64,000 nt of DNA, from contig CM076191.1 in assembly GCA_038277395.1 (NCBI GenBank), forward strand, positions 32,511,936-32,575,935, in the 5' to 3' direction. Below are positions 1 to 12,646 of this stretch, in pieces. The position numbers were made by a program, and so were the translations under genes. Below the pieces are notes generated by a model. That model saw only the letters and a list, made by a program, of their open reading frames with translations, searched no databases and was not told the DNA's origin. This DNA comes from Dryocosmus kuriphilus (Eukaryota; Arthropoda; Insecta; Hymenoptera; Cynipidae). Position 1 is the stretch's first letter. Every line of letters begins with the position of its first letter.

Positions 1-110
1 TTGGTCAAAAACCGCTGGTTAACGAACCCGTCCTTTCTTTTTGGACCTTAAAGTAGATTGGCAAAGCGCAATCCAATCCGATTAGTCCTTCGAAAGTTAT
101 CGTGGGAAAA

Positions 111-113
111 GGA

Positions 114-158
<45 letters not shown>

Positions 159-182
159 AACGACGACAACGCCAACAGACAG
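111..182 (+). repeat. ACGACA/ACGACGACA microsatellite in satellite unit 1
   Basis: A run of ACGACA hexamers passes into ACGACGACA nonamers and then CAGACAGACAGACA. The same tract recurs in every unit (near 1245, 2393, 3538, 4695, 5837, 6960 and 8100) with a different number of hexamers each time, so it is the fastest-changing part of the unit. It yields reading frames rich in Asn-Asp on one strand and Leu-Ser on the other; these are artefacts. Confidence 0.95.
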
Positions 183-1243
183 ACAGACACGGTCGTAAAA
201 ACCATTTTTTCGGATTCAGGAGGTCTTAAAACGTGGAGATTTCGTGAAATCCGCGAAAGTCAAATTTTGCATAAATCTAATACCTTCTCATTGAGATGAG
301 AATGTAATAAAAAAAAATTGCATTTTTCAGCCAAACTATGTAAAAAATGAAGAAATTTACGTTTTAGATATAAATTCATTGATTGGTGAGCGCGAGACAC
401 GTGATGAGAATGCGCCTGAGTAGCGGGCAGATTTTTCAATAACTTTAAATAACTTTTATTGACTGTATAGTAATGTATTTTTTGATTAAAAGAACGGTAT
501 TATACGTTTAATGAAGAAAGTATGGGTTGTATCAAAAAATCGTTTCAAGGGAATTTGTAGGTTCTTGGAAGGTGAATAATTCTGCTTGTTAATATTTTCA
601 CGTATCTCGCATACTTTTGCGGAAAAGTAGATTTTTTTTATACGAATTAACATATATTTCGCGTCTGATCAAAAAAAATGATGAAGAGCAAATTTGTAGA
701 TCTTTTTGAGGCGAACAACTTTGTTTATTATTATTTTTCCGTATCTTCCACAGTTTGGCGGGAAATTTGAAATCTTTAATTTTTAATAACGTTTTATCGA
801 TTAGAACAAAAACCGTGGATTTTATAAAAAAATGGTTAAAACAGAATTTGGAGACCTTTTTAAATTGAACAACTTTATTCTTTGCCATTTTTTTGTATCT
901 TGAATATTTTGGCGGGAAACCACAGTTTTTAAATTTTAATAGCGTTTTCTTGATTAAAACAAAAACCGTTCTTTTTATCGAAAAACAGTTAAGACAAAAT
1001 TGGTAGATTTTTTTGAGATGAACAATTTTACTTTCGTACGTTTTTTTTTTATCTCTCATAGTTTAGTCGGAAAATGAATTTCTTGATTTTGTGTAAACCG
1101 TTTTTGATGGATAAAACCATAACCGTTGGTCAAAAACCGCTGGTTAACGAACCCGTCCTTTCTTTTTGGACCTTAAAGTAGATTGGCAAAGCGCAATCCA
1201 ATCCGATTAGTCCTTCGAAAGTTATCGTGGGAAAAAGACGACA

Positions 1244-1276
<33 letters not shown>

Positions 1277-1690
1277 AACGACGACAACGACGACAACGAC
1301 GACAACGCCAACAGACAGACAGACACGGTCGTAAAAACCATTTTTTCGGATTCAGGAGGTCTTAAAACGTGGAGATTTCGTGAAATCCGCGAAATTCAAA
1401 TTTTGCGTAAATCTAATACCTTCTCATTGAGATGAGAATGTAATAAAAAAAAAATTGCATTTTTCAGCCAAACTATGTAAAAAATGAAGAAATTTACGTT
1501 TTAGATATAAATTCATTGATTGGTGAGCGCGAGACAGGTGATGAGAATGCGCCTGAGTAGCGGGCAGATTTTTCAATAACTTTAAATAACTTTTATTGAC
1601 TGTATAGTAATGTATTTTTTGATTAAAAGAACGGTATTATGCGTTTAATGAAGAAAGTATGGGTTGTATCAAAAAATCGTTTCAAGGGAA

Positions 1691-2282
1691 TTTGTAGGTT
1701 CTTGGAAGGTGAATAATTCTGCTTGTTGATATTTTCACGTATCTCGCATACTTTTGCGGAAAAGTAGATTTTTTTTTATACGAATTAACATATTTCACGA
1801 ATAACTCAAAAACTACGCGTCTGATCAAAAAAATGATAGAAAGCAAATTTGTAGATCTTTTTGATGCGAACAACTTTGTTTTTTATTATTTTTCCGTATC
1901 TTCCACAGTTTGGCGGGAAAATTTGAAATCTTTAATTTTTAATAACGTTTTATCGATTAAAACAAAAACCGTGGATTTTATGAAAAAATGGTTAAAACAA
2001 AATTTGGAGACCTATTTAAATTGAACAACTTTATTCTTTACCATTTTTTTGTATCTTGAATATTTTGGCGGGAAACCACAGTTTTTAAATTTTAATAGCG
2101 TTTTCTTGATTAAAACAAAAACCGTTCATTCTATCGAAAAACGGTTAGAGATAAAATTGGTAGATTTTTTTGAGATGAACAATTTTACTTTCTTACATTT
2201 TTTTTGTATCTCTCATAGTTTAGTCGGAAAATGAATTTCTTGATTTTGTGTAAACCGTTTTTGATGGATAAAACCATAACCG
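1691..2282 (+). repeat. Four diverged ~155-bp monomers inside one satellite unit
   Basis: In the second unit related blocks start at 1691, 1848, 2003 and about 2156, each opening with a version of AATTTGTAGATCTTTTTGA followed by GAACAACTTT and a later TTGATTAAAACAAAAACCGT motif. Spacing is 157, 155 and 153 bp. The four monomers differ from each other far more than the same monomer differs between units, which is the mark of a higher-order repeat. The same arrangement recurs in each of the other full units. Part of a fifth, more decayed monomer may lie just upstream (TTGATTAAAAGAACGGT near 1620). Confidence 0.85.
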
Positions 2283-2393
2283 TTGGTCAAAAACCGCTGG
2301 TTAACGAACCCGTCCTTTCTTTTTGGACCTTAAAGTAGATTGCCAAAGCGCAATCCAATCCGATTAGTCCTTCGAAAGTTATCGTGGGAAAAG

Positions 2394-2437
<44 letters not shown>

Positions 2438-3539
2438 AACGACGACAACGACGACAACGCCAACAGACAGACAGACACGGTCGTAAAAACCATTTTTTCG
2501 GATTCAGGAGGTCTTAAAACGTGGAGATTTCGTGAAATCCGCGAAAGTCAAATTTTGCATAAATCTAATACCTTCTCATTGAGATGAGAATGTAATAAAA
2601 AAAAATTGCATTTTTCAGCCAAACTATGTAAAAAATGAAGAAATTTACGTTTTAGATATAAATTCATTGATTGGTGAGCGCGAGACAGGTGATGAGAATG
2701 CGCCTGAGTAGCGGGCAGATTTTTCAATAACTTTAAATAACTTTTATTGACTGTATAGTAATGTATTTTTTGATTAAAAGAACGGTATTATGCGTTTAAT
2801 GAAGAAAGTATGGGTTGTATCAAAAAATCGTTTCAAGGGAATTTGTAGGTTCTTGGAAGGTGAATAATTCTGCTTGTTAATATTTTCACGTATCTCGCAT
2901 ACTTTTGCGGAAAAGTAGATTTTTTTTATACGAATTAACATATTTCACAAATAACTTACGCGTCTGATCAAAAAAAATGATAGAAAGCAAATTTGTAGAT
3001 CTTTTTGATGCGAACAACTTTGTTTATTATTATTTTTCCGTATCTTCCACAGTTTGGCGGGAAATTTGAAATCTTTAATTTTTAATAACGTTTTATCGAT
3101 TAAAACAAAAACCGTGGATTTTATAAAAAAATGGTTAAAACAAAATTTGGAGACCTTTTAAATTGAACAACTTTATTCTTTACCATTTTTTTGTATCTTG
3201 AATATTTTGGCGGGAAACCACAGTTTTTAAATTTTAATAGCGTTTTCTTGATTAAAACAAAAACCGTTCATTCTATCGAAAAAAACGGTTAGAATAAAAT
3301 TGGTAGATTTTTTTGAGATGAACAATTTTACTTTCTTACATTTTTTTTTGTATCTCTCATAGTTTAGTCGGAAAACGAATTTCTTGATTTTGTGTAAACC
3401 GTTTTTGATGGATAAAACCATAACCGTTGGTCCAAAACCGCTGGTTAACGAAGTCGTCCTTTTTTTTTGGACCTTAAAGTAGTGTGCCAAAGCGCAATCC
3501 AATCCGATTAGTCCTTCGAAAGTTATCGTGGGAAAAAAG

Positions 3540-3589
<50 letters not shown>

Positions 3590-4696
3590 AACGACGACAA
3601 CGACGACAACGCCAACAGACAGACAGACACGGTCGTAAAAACCATTTTTTCGGATTCAGGAGGTCTTAAAACGTGGAGATTTCGTGAAATCCGCGAAATT
3701 CAAATTTTGCGTAAATCTAATACCTTCTCATTGAGATGAGAATGTAATAATAAAAAAATTGCATTTTTCAGCCAAACTATGTAAAAAATGAAGAAATTTA
3801 CGTTTTAGATATAAATTCATTGATTGGTGAGCGCGAGACAGGTGATGAGAATGCGCCTGAGTAGCGGGCAGATTTTTCAATAACTTTAAATAACTTTTAT
3901 TGACTGTATAGTAATGTATTTTTTGATTAAAAGAACGGTATTATGCGTTTAATGAAGAAAGTATGGGTTGTATCAAAAAATCGTTTCAAGGGAATTTGTA
4001 GGTTCTTGGAAGGTGAATAATTCTGCTTGTTGATATTTTCACGTATCTCGCATACTTTTGCGGAAAAGTAGATTTTTTTTATACGAATTAACATATTTCA
4101 CGAATAACTCAAAAACTACGCGTCTGATCGAAAAAATGATAGAAAGCAAATTTGTAGATCTTTTTGATGCGAACAACTTTGTTTATTATTATTTTTCCGT
4201 ATCTTCCACAGTTTGGCGGGAAATTTGAAATCTTTAATTTTTAATAACGTTTTATCGATTAAAACAAAAACCGTGGATTTTATGAAAAAATGGTTAAAAC
4301 AAAATTTGGAGACCTATTTAAATTGAACAACTTTATTCTTTACCATTTTTTTGTATCTTGAATATTTTGGCGGGAAACCACAGTTTTTTTAAATTTTAAT
4401 AGCGTTTTCTTGATTAAAACAAAAACCGTTCATTCTATCGAAAAACGGTTAAGATAAAATTGGTAGATTTTTTTGAGATGAACAATTTTACTTTCTTACA
4501 TTTTTTTTGTATCTCTCATAGTTTAGTCGGAAAATGAATTTCTTGATTTTGTGTAAACCGTTTTTGATGGATAAAACCATAACCGTTGGTCAAAAACCGC
4601 TGGTTAACGAACCCGTCCTTTCTTTTTGGACCTTAAAGTAGATTGGCAAAGCGCAATCCAATCCGATTAGTCCTTCGAAAGTTATCGTGGGAAAAG

Positions 4697-4728
<32 letters not shown>

Positions 4729-5838
4729 AACGACGACAACGACGACAACGCCAACAGACAGACAGACACGGTCGTAAAAACCATTTTTTCGGATTCAGGA
4801 GGTCTTAAAACGTGGAGATTTCGTGAAATCCGCGAAAGTCAAATTTTGCATAAATCTAATACCTTCTCATTGAGATGAGAATGTAATAAAAAAAAAATTG
4901 CATTTTTCAGCCAAACTATGTAAAAAATGAAGAAATTTACGTTTTAGATATAAATTCATTGATTGGTGAGCGCGAGACAGGTGATGAGAATGCGCCTGAG
5001 TAGCGGGCAGATTTTTCAATAACTTTAAATAACTTTTATTGACTGTATAGTAATGTATTTTTTTGATTAAAAGAACGGTATTATGCGTTTAATGAAGAAA
5101 GTATGGGTTGTATCAAAAAATCGTTTCAAGGGAATTTGTAGGTTCTTGGAAGGTGAATAATTCTGCTTGTTGATATTTTCACGTATCTCGCATACTTTTG
5201 CGGAAAAGTAGATTTTTTTTATACGAATTAACATATTTCACGAATAACTCAAAAACTACGCGTCTGATCAAAAAAATGATAGAAAGCAAATTTGTAGATC
5301 TTTTTGATGCGAACAACTTTGTTTTTATTATTATTTTTCCGTATCTTCCACAGTTTGGCGGGAAATTTGAAATCTTTAATTTTTAATAACGTTTTATCGA
5401 TTATTAAAACAAAAACCGTGGATTTTATGAAAAAATGGTTAAAACAAAATTTGGAGACCTTTTTAAATTGAACAACTTTATTCTTTACCATTTTTTTGTA
5501 TCTTGAATATTTTGGCGGGAAACCACAGTTTTTAAATTTTAATAGCGTTTTCTTGATTAAAACAAAAACCGTTCATTCTATCGAAAAACGGTTAGATAAA
5601 ATTGGTAGATTTTTTTGAGATGAACAATTTTACTTTCTTACATTTTTTTTGTATCTCTCATAGTTTAGTCGGAAAACGAATTTCTTGATTTTGTGTAAAC
5701 CGTTTTTGATGGATAAAACCATAACCGTTGGTCAAAAACCGCTGGTTAACGAACCCGTCCTTTCTTTTTGGACCTTAAAGTAGATTGGCAAAGCGCAATC
5801 CAATCCGATTAGTCCTTCGAAAGTTATCGTGGGAAAAG

Positions 5839-5876
<38 letters not shown>

Positions 5877-6962
5877 AACGACGACAACGACGACAACGCC
5901 AACAGACAGACAGACACGGTCGTAAAAACCATTTTTTCGGATTCAGGAGGTCTTAAAACGTGGAGATTTCGTGAAATCCGCGAAAGTCAAATTTTGCATA
6001 AATCTAATACCTTCTCATTGAGATGAGAATGTAATAAAAAAAAATTGCATTTTTCAGCCAAACTATGTAAAAAATGAAGAAATTTACGTTTTAGATATAA
6101 ATTCATTGATTGGTGAGCGCGAGACACGTGATGAGAATGCGCCTGAGTAGCGGGCAGATTTTTCAATAACTTTAAATAACTTTTATTGACTGTATAGTAA
6201 TGTATTTTTTGATTAAAAGAACGGTATTATACGTTTAATGAAGAAAGTATGGGTTGTATCAAAAAATCGTTTCAAGGGAATTTGTAGGTTCTTGGAAGGT
6301 GAATAATTCTGCTTGTTAATATTTTCACGTATCTCGCATACTTTTGCGGAAAAGTAGATTTTTTTATACGAATTAACATATTTCGCGTCTGATCAAAAAA
6401 ATGATGGAGAGCAAATTTGTAGATCTTTTTGAGGCGAACAACTTTGTTTATTATTATTTTTCCGTATCTTCCACAGTTTGGCGGGAAATTTGAAATCTTT
6501 AATTTTTAATAACGTTTTATCGATTAGAACAAAAACCGTGGATTTTTAAAAAAAAAATGGTTAAAACAGAATTTGGAGACCTTTTTAAATTGAACAACTT
6601 TATTCTTTGCCATTTTTTTGTATCTTGAATATTTTGGCGGGAAACCACAGTTTTTAAATTTTAATAGCGTTTTCTTGATTAAAACAAAAACCGTTCTTTT
6701 TATCGAAAAACAGTTAAGAAAAAATTGGTAGATTTTTTTTGAGATGAACAATTTTACGTTCCTACGTTTTTTTTTATCTCTCATAGTTTAGTCGGAAAAT
6801 GAATTTCTTGATTTTGTGTAAACCGTTTTTGATGGATAAAACCATAACCGTTGGTCCAAAACCGCTGGTTAACGAACTCGTCCTTTCTTTTTGGACCTTA
6901 AAGTAGTGTGCCAAAGCGCAATCCAATCCGATTAGTCCTTTCGAAAGTTATCGTGGGAAAAG

Positions 6963-6994
<32 letters not shown>

Positions 6995-8590
6995 AACGAC
7001 GACAACGACGACAACGCCAACAGACAGACAGACACGGTCGTAAAAACCATTTTTTCGGATTCAGGAGGTCTTAAAACGTGGAGATTTCGTGAAATCCGCG
7101 AAATTCAAATTTTGCGTAAATCTAATACCTTATCATTGAGATGAGAATGTAGTAAAAAAAAAATTGCATTTTTCAGCCAAACTATGTAAAAAATGAAGAA
7201 ATTTACGTTTTAGATATAAATTCATTGATTGGTGAGCGCGAGACAGGTGATGAGAATGCGCCTGAGTAGCGGGCAGATTTTTCAATAACTTTAAATAACT
7301 TTTATTGACTGTATAGTAATGTATTTTTTGATTAAAAGAACGGTATTATACGTTTAATGAAGAAAGTATGGGTTGTATCAAAAAATCGTTTCAAGGGAAT
7401 TTGTAGGTTCTTGGAAGGTGAATAATTCTGCTTGTTGATATTTTCACGTATCTCGCATACTTTTGCGGAAAAGTAGATTTTTTTTATACGAATTAACATA
7501 TTTCACGAATAACTCAAAAACTACGCGTCTGATCAAAAAAATGATAGAAAGCAAATTTGTAGATCTTTTTGATGCGAACAACTTTATTTATTATTATTTT
7601 TCCGTATCTTCCACAGTTTGGCGGGAAATTTGAAATCTTTAATTTTTAATAACGTTTTATCGATTAAAACAAAAACCGTGGATTTTATGAAAAGTGGTTA
7701 AAACAAAATTTGGAGACCTTTTTAAATTGAACAACTTTATTTTTCACCATTTTTTTGTATCTTGAATATTTTGGCGGGAAACCACAGTTTTTAAATTTAA
7801 TAGCGTTTTCTTGATTAAAACAAAAACCGTTCATTTTATCGAAAAACGGTTAAGACAAAATTGGTAGATTTTTTTGAGGTGAACAATTTTACTTTCTTAC
7901 GTTTTTTTTGTATCTCTCATAGTTTAGTCGGAAAATGAATTTCTTGATTTTGTGTAAACCGTTTTTGATGGATAAAACCATAACCGTTGGTCAAAAACCG
8001 CTGGTTAACGAACCCGTCCTTTCTTTTTGGACCTTAAAGTAGTGATTGCCAAAGCGCAATCCAATCCGATTAGTCTTTCGAAAGTTATCGTGGGAAAAGG
8101 CGACAACGACAACGACAACGACGACAACGACGACAACGACGACAACGCCAACAGACAGACAGACACGGTCGTAAAAACCATTTTTTCGGATTCAGGAGGT
8201 CTTAAAACGTGGAGATTTCGTGAAGTCCGCGAAAGTCAAATTTTGCATAAATCTAATACCTTCTCATTGAGATGAGAATGTAATAATAAAAAAATTGCAT
8301 TTTTCAGCCAAACTATGTAAAAAATGAAGAAATTTACGTTTTAGATCTAAATTCATTGATTGGTGAGCGCGAGACAGGTGATGAGAATGCGCCTGAGTGG
8401 CGGGCAGATTTTTCAATAACTTTAAATAACTTTTATTGACTGTATAGTAATGTATTTTTTGATTAAAAGAACGGTATTATACGTTTAATGAAGAAAGTAT
8501 GGGTTGTATCAAAAAATCGTTTCAAGGGAATTTGTAGGTTCTTGGAAGGTGAATAATTCTTCTTGTTGATATTTTCACGTATCTCGCATA

Positions 8591-11263
8591 TTTATGTGAT
8601 TCAACACTTTTGTAGACAGCAACTCAATGAATTCTTCATAAATTGTTTTGGATAAATATGATACTGATCTACGGCCTTTCTGCGTATACAATTTAGGATG
8701 CTCTTCCATAAATGGATCGAATTCAGCAATCAATTCCATGACACCAAGAAAATTGCCATTATTAGGTGATCCGATCACTTCATTTTTTCCTCGAAGAGAA
8801 AGCCCTCGTTGAGTTAAAAATCGAATCCCTGATACGACTCTTTTCAAAACTTTAACCCAATAGTGCACTTCATTTTCTATCGTTTTAATAAGACCTGATT
8901 CAATATTCGAATTTTTTTGTAAATAATGTAAATAACTTATCATACAACTGTTATGCTCTTTACTATTTTCGTGGGAGCAAATAACTTCATCTATTTTCTT
9001 CCAATTCGAGAATCCTAGTTCTTTTACAAATCGATTATCATGGTCGTTAGAAAATAATTTGCAAACAAAACAAAAAATTGGGCCCTTCGATTCGGAATAC
9101 ATAAGCCACTTTCTCTCACATCTTTCTCCATTATGTAAATTACGATGAAAATAATTTTGAGAAAAATATCTGTTTGATAACTATACTCTCGTTTAGAAGA
9201 CTTGAAATCTGAATTTTTGTTTTGAAAAAAAGAGTGTCCTTTTTCTAAATATTTTTCACGTTCATAACTATTTTCATTTAATTTTAAAGGCCATAATGCA
9301 GGATCTTTTTGTACATCTGTAAAAATATGAAATTTAAGTAATTTTAAAAAGAAAAGAACTAGCAGTACTTTCAATTTTCCAAAAATTTTCCAAAATTTTA
9401 CAAAATTTGTCAAAAAAAGGGTTCTTATATCAGGATGAAATTAAGCTAAAATATGACCCAAGCAGGAATCTACTTAACTATGTGATTCTGCTATGATTTA
9501 AAAAAATTCAGTTTATTTTGTGTGTATATGATTATTTTTATAAGCTTTCATTTAAGTGCATTTATCTTAAGGGAAGGGTATACCTACTTTTTCGTTAAAA
9601 ATGATAAAAAATTGTAAAAAAAATTAAATTTTTTTTAAAGGAAAAACGTTTTTTCAGGCTAAAATACAAGTACTACAACCAAAAATCTACTCAATATTTG
9701 GTTAGTCTAATCTAACAAGTAGGTAAATAAATAAGAACCATAATTTTTAGCATTAAATTGGTATCGTAAATTATAAAAATTAATTTTTAATAGTTGGCCT
9801 GCGCAAAGCATACGAAGCCAGCAAGTTGAACTGGTGTTTAAAAATAATTTTTTTTTATAAAAATAAAACAGAAAAGAGAGCTTTTAGTGTTTTAAGACTA
9901 TTAAATAATCTTAATTAGTAATGTAGGCTGAAAATATTAATATTTTAATGATAAAAACACTGATATTTAAATATAAAGATATAAAAATAAAAAACCAAAA
10001 TTTATAATAACAAAATATCTCTTTCGTTTCAGATGTCTATGTTTTGAATCATTTAAAATCTATAAAATCTCTTTAGTTGTCAAATCCGTTGCGCACCAGC
10101 TTTTTTGTAATGATAACTTTTTAAAAGAGTTTTTTGCTTATAATTCTAATTCTTTTCAAAAAAGATCTTAAAAACTCTTTTTGAATGAAATTATTACTAT
10201 TTTTGCACACATAAATTTTTCCGATAGATTAAAAATGAAATTGATATTATAGATTTTCCGTTTTCCAGAGTACTCTTCCCTCAAGTATAGAGTTAACAAT
10301 CGCTTACAATAAATTTAGCACATTTCTGTTTGGGTCATAGATGAGATTAATTTCCTCTTAATACAAGAAATTTTTCATTATTGAACGCATACGCACCTCT
10401 AGTAATGTCACTTATTAACGCAAAGTTTGTAGAATTACTGACATTATTCAATAAACTATTATCAAATTGAGTATTTTGCACATTATTTTCTTCCAATAAA
10501 GACTCTGCAGAATTCAAGAGTAACTCATCTATAAAAATAAATATTTAATGACTTTACATCATATAAACGTTTAAAAAACAGCGTTATGCGAATTCTGATA
10601 GCTCTTTTTTATTTTTAAATATTTTCTAAGATCACCATAAATAACTAAAGAATGCTATTTAAACCTAACAAAAATATTTCAAAACGTGTTAAAACTCAAC
10701 AAAATTAAATAATAAAATTTATAAGAATGTTACCCGACAGTTGCAAATAAAAGAATGGTTACTCATAAATTAATCAAATATTCATGTATTATTGGAATGA
10801 AATATTCAAAAACGTATTTACATATTTTTTGTTTTTGATAATATGAGATAGATAAAAGTTGTTATTTATTAATGTTATTTTAAAGTTTAGAGCTTATTAA
10901 TACATTCGTATGAGAGTAAAAAATTGCATTTCATATAGAAAAAAAGTTGCGTAACAAACTAAAACAGAAAATATATATTTATGAAAATATACTGTTTTAA
11001 TTACCTGTTTTGTTATTACCAGTTGTATCAATACCAATAGCGTTCTTTCCGCTTTCAGAATCACTAATTTCATCAATTTCTTCAATAGGTCTCTTTTCAC
11101 TAACAGAATCACTCTTTCCATCAACTTGCACTTGATTTAACTGATTCACAGTGTCTGCGATAGGCAATTTAAAATAATCAGTACGTAGTTTTTTAATTGA
11201 ATCTTCTCGGTCCCTTTTTGCTTTACGCTTTTCAGCACCACTTAGATATTTTCGACTCGACAT
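8591..11263 (-). pseudogene. hAT transposase (TTF zinc finger / DUF4371), three exons, broken
   Basis: Exon 1 runs from the ATG at 11263 to 11005 (MSSRKYLSGAEKRKAKR start, typical of ZMYM1-like hAT proteins), followed by a GTAATT donor. Exon 2 is 10528-10397 with a TTTTTATAG acceptor and a GTGCGT donor; exon 3 starts at 9316 after TTTTTACAG. The splice phases join without a stop. Exon 3 carries the DPALWP motif, then the TTF-type zinc-finger region with FCFVCKLF near 9055-9080, then the start of DUF4371 (LLSTKVLNHI near 8600). A one-base frameshift near 9170-9180 separates the two halves of exon 3. The catalytic RNase H-like core and the hAT dimerisation domain are missing because the satellite junction at 8590 cuts them off. 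Not functional as it stands. Confidence 0.85.
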
Positions 11264-11662
11264 TTTTAATGCGTGTAAAAAGAATTTTATATACCACAGA
11301 TCGCATGCATTCGCCACGAGTACCGCATTGCTTTCACGGACTTCGTTTGTTTCCATTATTTTTCCGCGAATTCACGCGTAAGCGCTGCGGCGATGCCATC
11401 CCTTATTTTTCGGCGAATTCACGCGTAAGCCATCGCTATAGCGCTTTTCAAGCTAATTTCGTTATAAGTATTCGTGCAATATTTTTGATCAGGTTCTACT
11501 CCACACACACACGCACACACACAAAGTGTGTAAGAAAGCTTGTTTTGTAAGAAATGAGAGTATAAAATCATTAACTAGTGGAATATTGAGTATTTTGGGT
11601 AAGAAAATTTTAATTTTGCGTGAAAAATGAATTTTGTTTATTCGAGAGCGCGGGGCACCCTG
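8591..11662 (-). mobile_element. hAT-type DNA transposon, ZMYM1-like, truncated by satellite
   Basis: A minus-strand hAT element whose transposase part is described separately. The 5' end is probably at 11662, where the minus strand reads CAGGGTGCCCCGCG, a typical hAT terminus; no matching 3' end exists because the element is cut at 8590/8591 and joined to satellite DNA. The stretch 9420-10390 holds no coding signal and appears to be intron, with a second intron at 10529-11004. Upstream of the start codon, 11361-11383 and 11408-11430 repeat GCGAATTCACGCGTAAGC, and a CA microsatellite lies at 11503-11525. The 8-bp target duplication cannot be tested with only one end present. Confidence 0.75.
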
Positions 11663-11666
11663 GAGA

Positions 11667-11727
11667 CAGGGGGCCCGGGGCTATAGCCCCTCCTAGCCCC
11701 CCCCCCCCCCCCCTAGATCCGACCCTG
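11667..11727. other. GC-rich block with hAT-like ends and a C homopolymer
   Basis: The block begins CAGGGGGCCCGGGGCTATAG and ends CTAGATCCGACCCTG, both resembling hAT termini, with about 18 consecutive C between. The flanks show no 8-bp duplication, so it may be fused ends of two elements rather than one tiny element. Confidence 0.35.
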
Positions 11728-11769
11728 CCTCCCACTACCACTTATGTAGAAATTTCTCCAGTTTTAAGT

Positions 11770-12646
11770 GTAGAGCAGAGATTGGGAGCAGATATTGAGC
11801 AGAGATGGAGATTGATCAAAGGCAGCATTCAGGAAGTTATTGCTAGTTTGTCACGTTTCTAAGATTGACTAAACAATGACCCGTTCGGGGCGGCTGGATT
11901 CCTGAAGGCGGTGCACACGAATTGGGCACACGGTCAGTCTTTGACCTGCTAGCTGGAGGGCCCTCTGAATTTCGAGCACGAATTGGGCACAGGACCAGAG
12001 AACAATGAAGCCTAACCCTGCTTAAGCTGCTCCCCCCACTGTCACTTATTTATCCCTTCTTATGTCAATAGACATTGTGTTTTTAATTTGTTTAAACATT
12101 CTGTAAACCGTTATTCACGATGCAACGACGCGCAGTCTAAAATCCCTTTGATTTAATAACTTACTTACTTTCTGTAGCTTTTATCCTCTGGTAATTTTTC
12201 AATGTTTGCTGTCATAACATTTTTTTAAATCATTTTTTCTTGTTGATTTGTATGCTTTCGTTTGTGTCGGTCTTCCCAGAACTGCCGTCCTTTGCCTATC
12301 CCTTTTCCAGCTGGAAAAAATATTGGACCCTCATTAAGCGATGCAAGCGATATACGCCCCCTGAAGGTTCCTTGTGCCCAATTCATGCTAGCCGAAAACT
12401 ACCTGTCTTAGCTCTGTGCCGAATTCGGGTCTTAGATTCTGAGGGTGGTTGGCCGTGTGCTCAATTCGATTGCGCCCCTGAAGGAGAGCTGGAGGAGACC
12501 AGTGCGACTGTAACCTTCCTTTTCTCGAGAACGGTTCATTGTTTAGTCAATCTTAGAAACGTGACAAACTAGCAATAACTTCCTGAATGCTGCCTTTGAT
12601 CAATCTCCATCTCTGCTCAATATCTGCGCCCAATCTCTGCTCTACA
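11770..12646. repeat. Foldback element: 117-bp inverted repeats with a partly symmetric spacer
   Basis: The segment 11770-11886 reappears inverted at 12529-12645 with only a few changes (for example GGGAGCAG against GGGCGCAG). Inside, weaker mirrored motifs occur: GAATTGGGCAC at about 11917 and 11979 on one side, and its complement near 12376 and 12465 on the other. The arms can be read as a short peptide ending SIQEVIASLSRF, perhaps from an old retroelement, but no domain can be assigned. The structure fits a foldback transposon or an inverted duplication. Target duplications were not found. Confidence 0.7.

Larger units (their letters stand above)
1..8590. repeat. Tandem satellite array, eight units of about 1.14 kb
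   Basis: The same block begins at 1, 1126, 2283, 3427, 4586, 5728, 6851 and 7987, each time with TTGGTCAAAAACCGCTGGTT or a one-base variant (TTGGTCCAAAACC at 3427 and 6851). Unit lengths run from 1123 to 1159 bp and sequence identity is high. Each unit holds an ACGACA-type microsatellite, a conserved 450-bp segment and four diverged 155-bp monomers. Length differences come mostly from the microsatellite and from a segment present or absent near the CACGAATAACTC stretch. The array is cut by the left edge of the window, so it is longer than seen. The last unit stops at 8590 in mid-monomer. Short reading frames inside are by-products of the repeat. Whether it is centromeric, pericentromeric or subtelomeric cannot be told from sequence. 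Confidence 0.97.

Noticed and set aside
102..299. Open frames through the ACGACA tracts (Asn-Asp or Leu-Ser rich), repeated in every satellite unit
   Set aside because: They exist only because the hexamer repeat has no stop in those frames; length follows the microsatellite, and the flanks are satellite.
598..1059. 153-codon minus-strand frame in the satellite, with shorter versions in other units
   Set aside because: Interrupted by different indels in each unit; composition is that of the AT-rich monomers; no family resemblance.
1..8590. CRISPR array or bacterial repeat
   Set aside because: Unit length of 1.14 kb, eukaryotic context and no spacer pattern.
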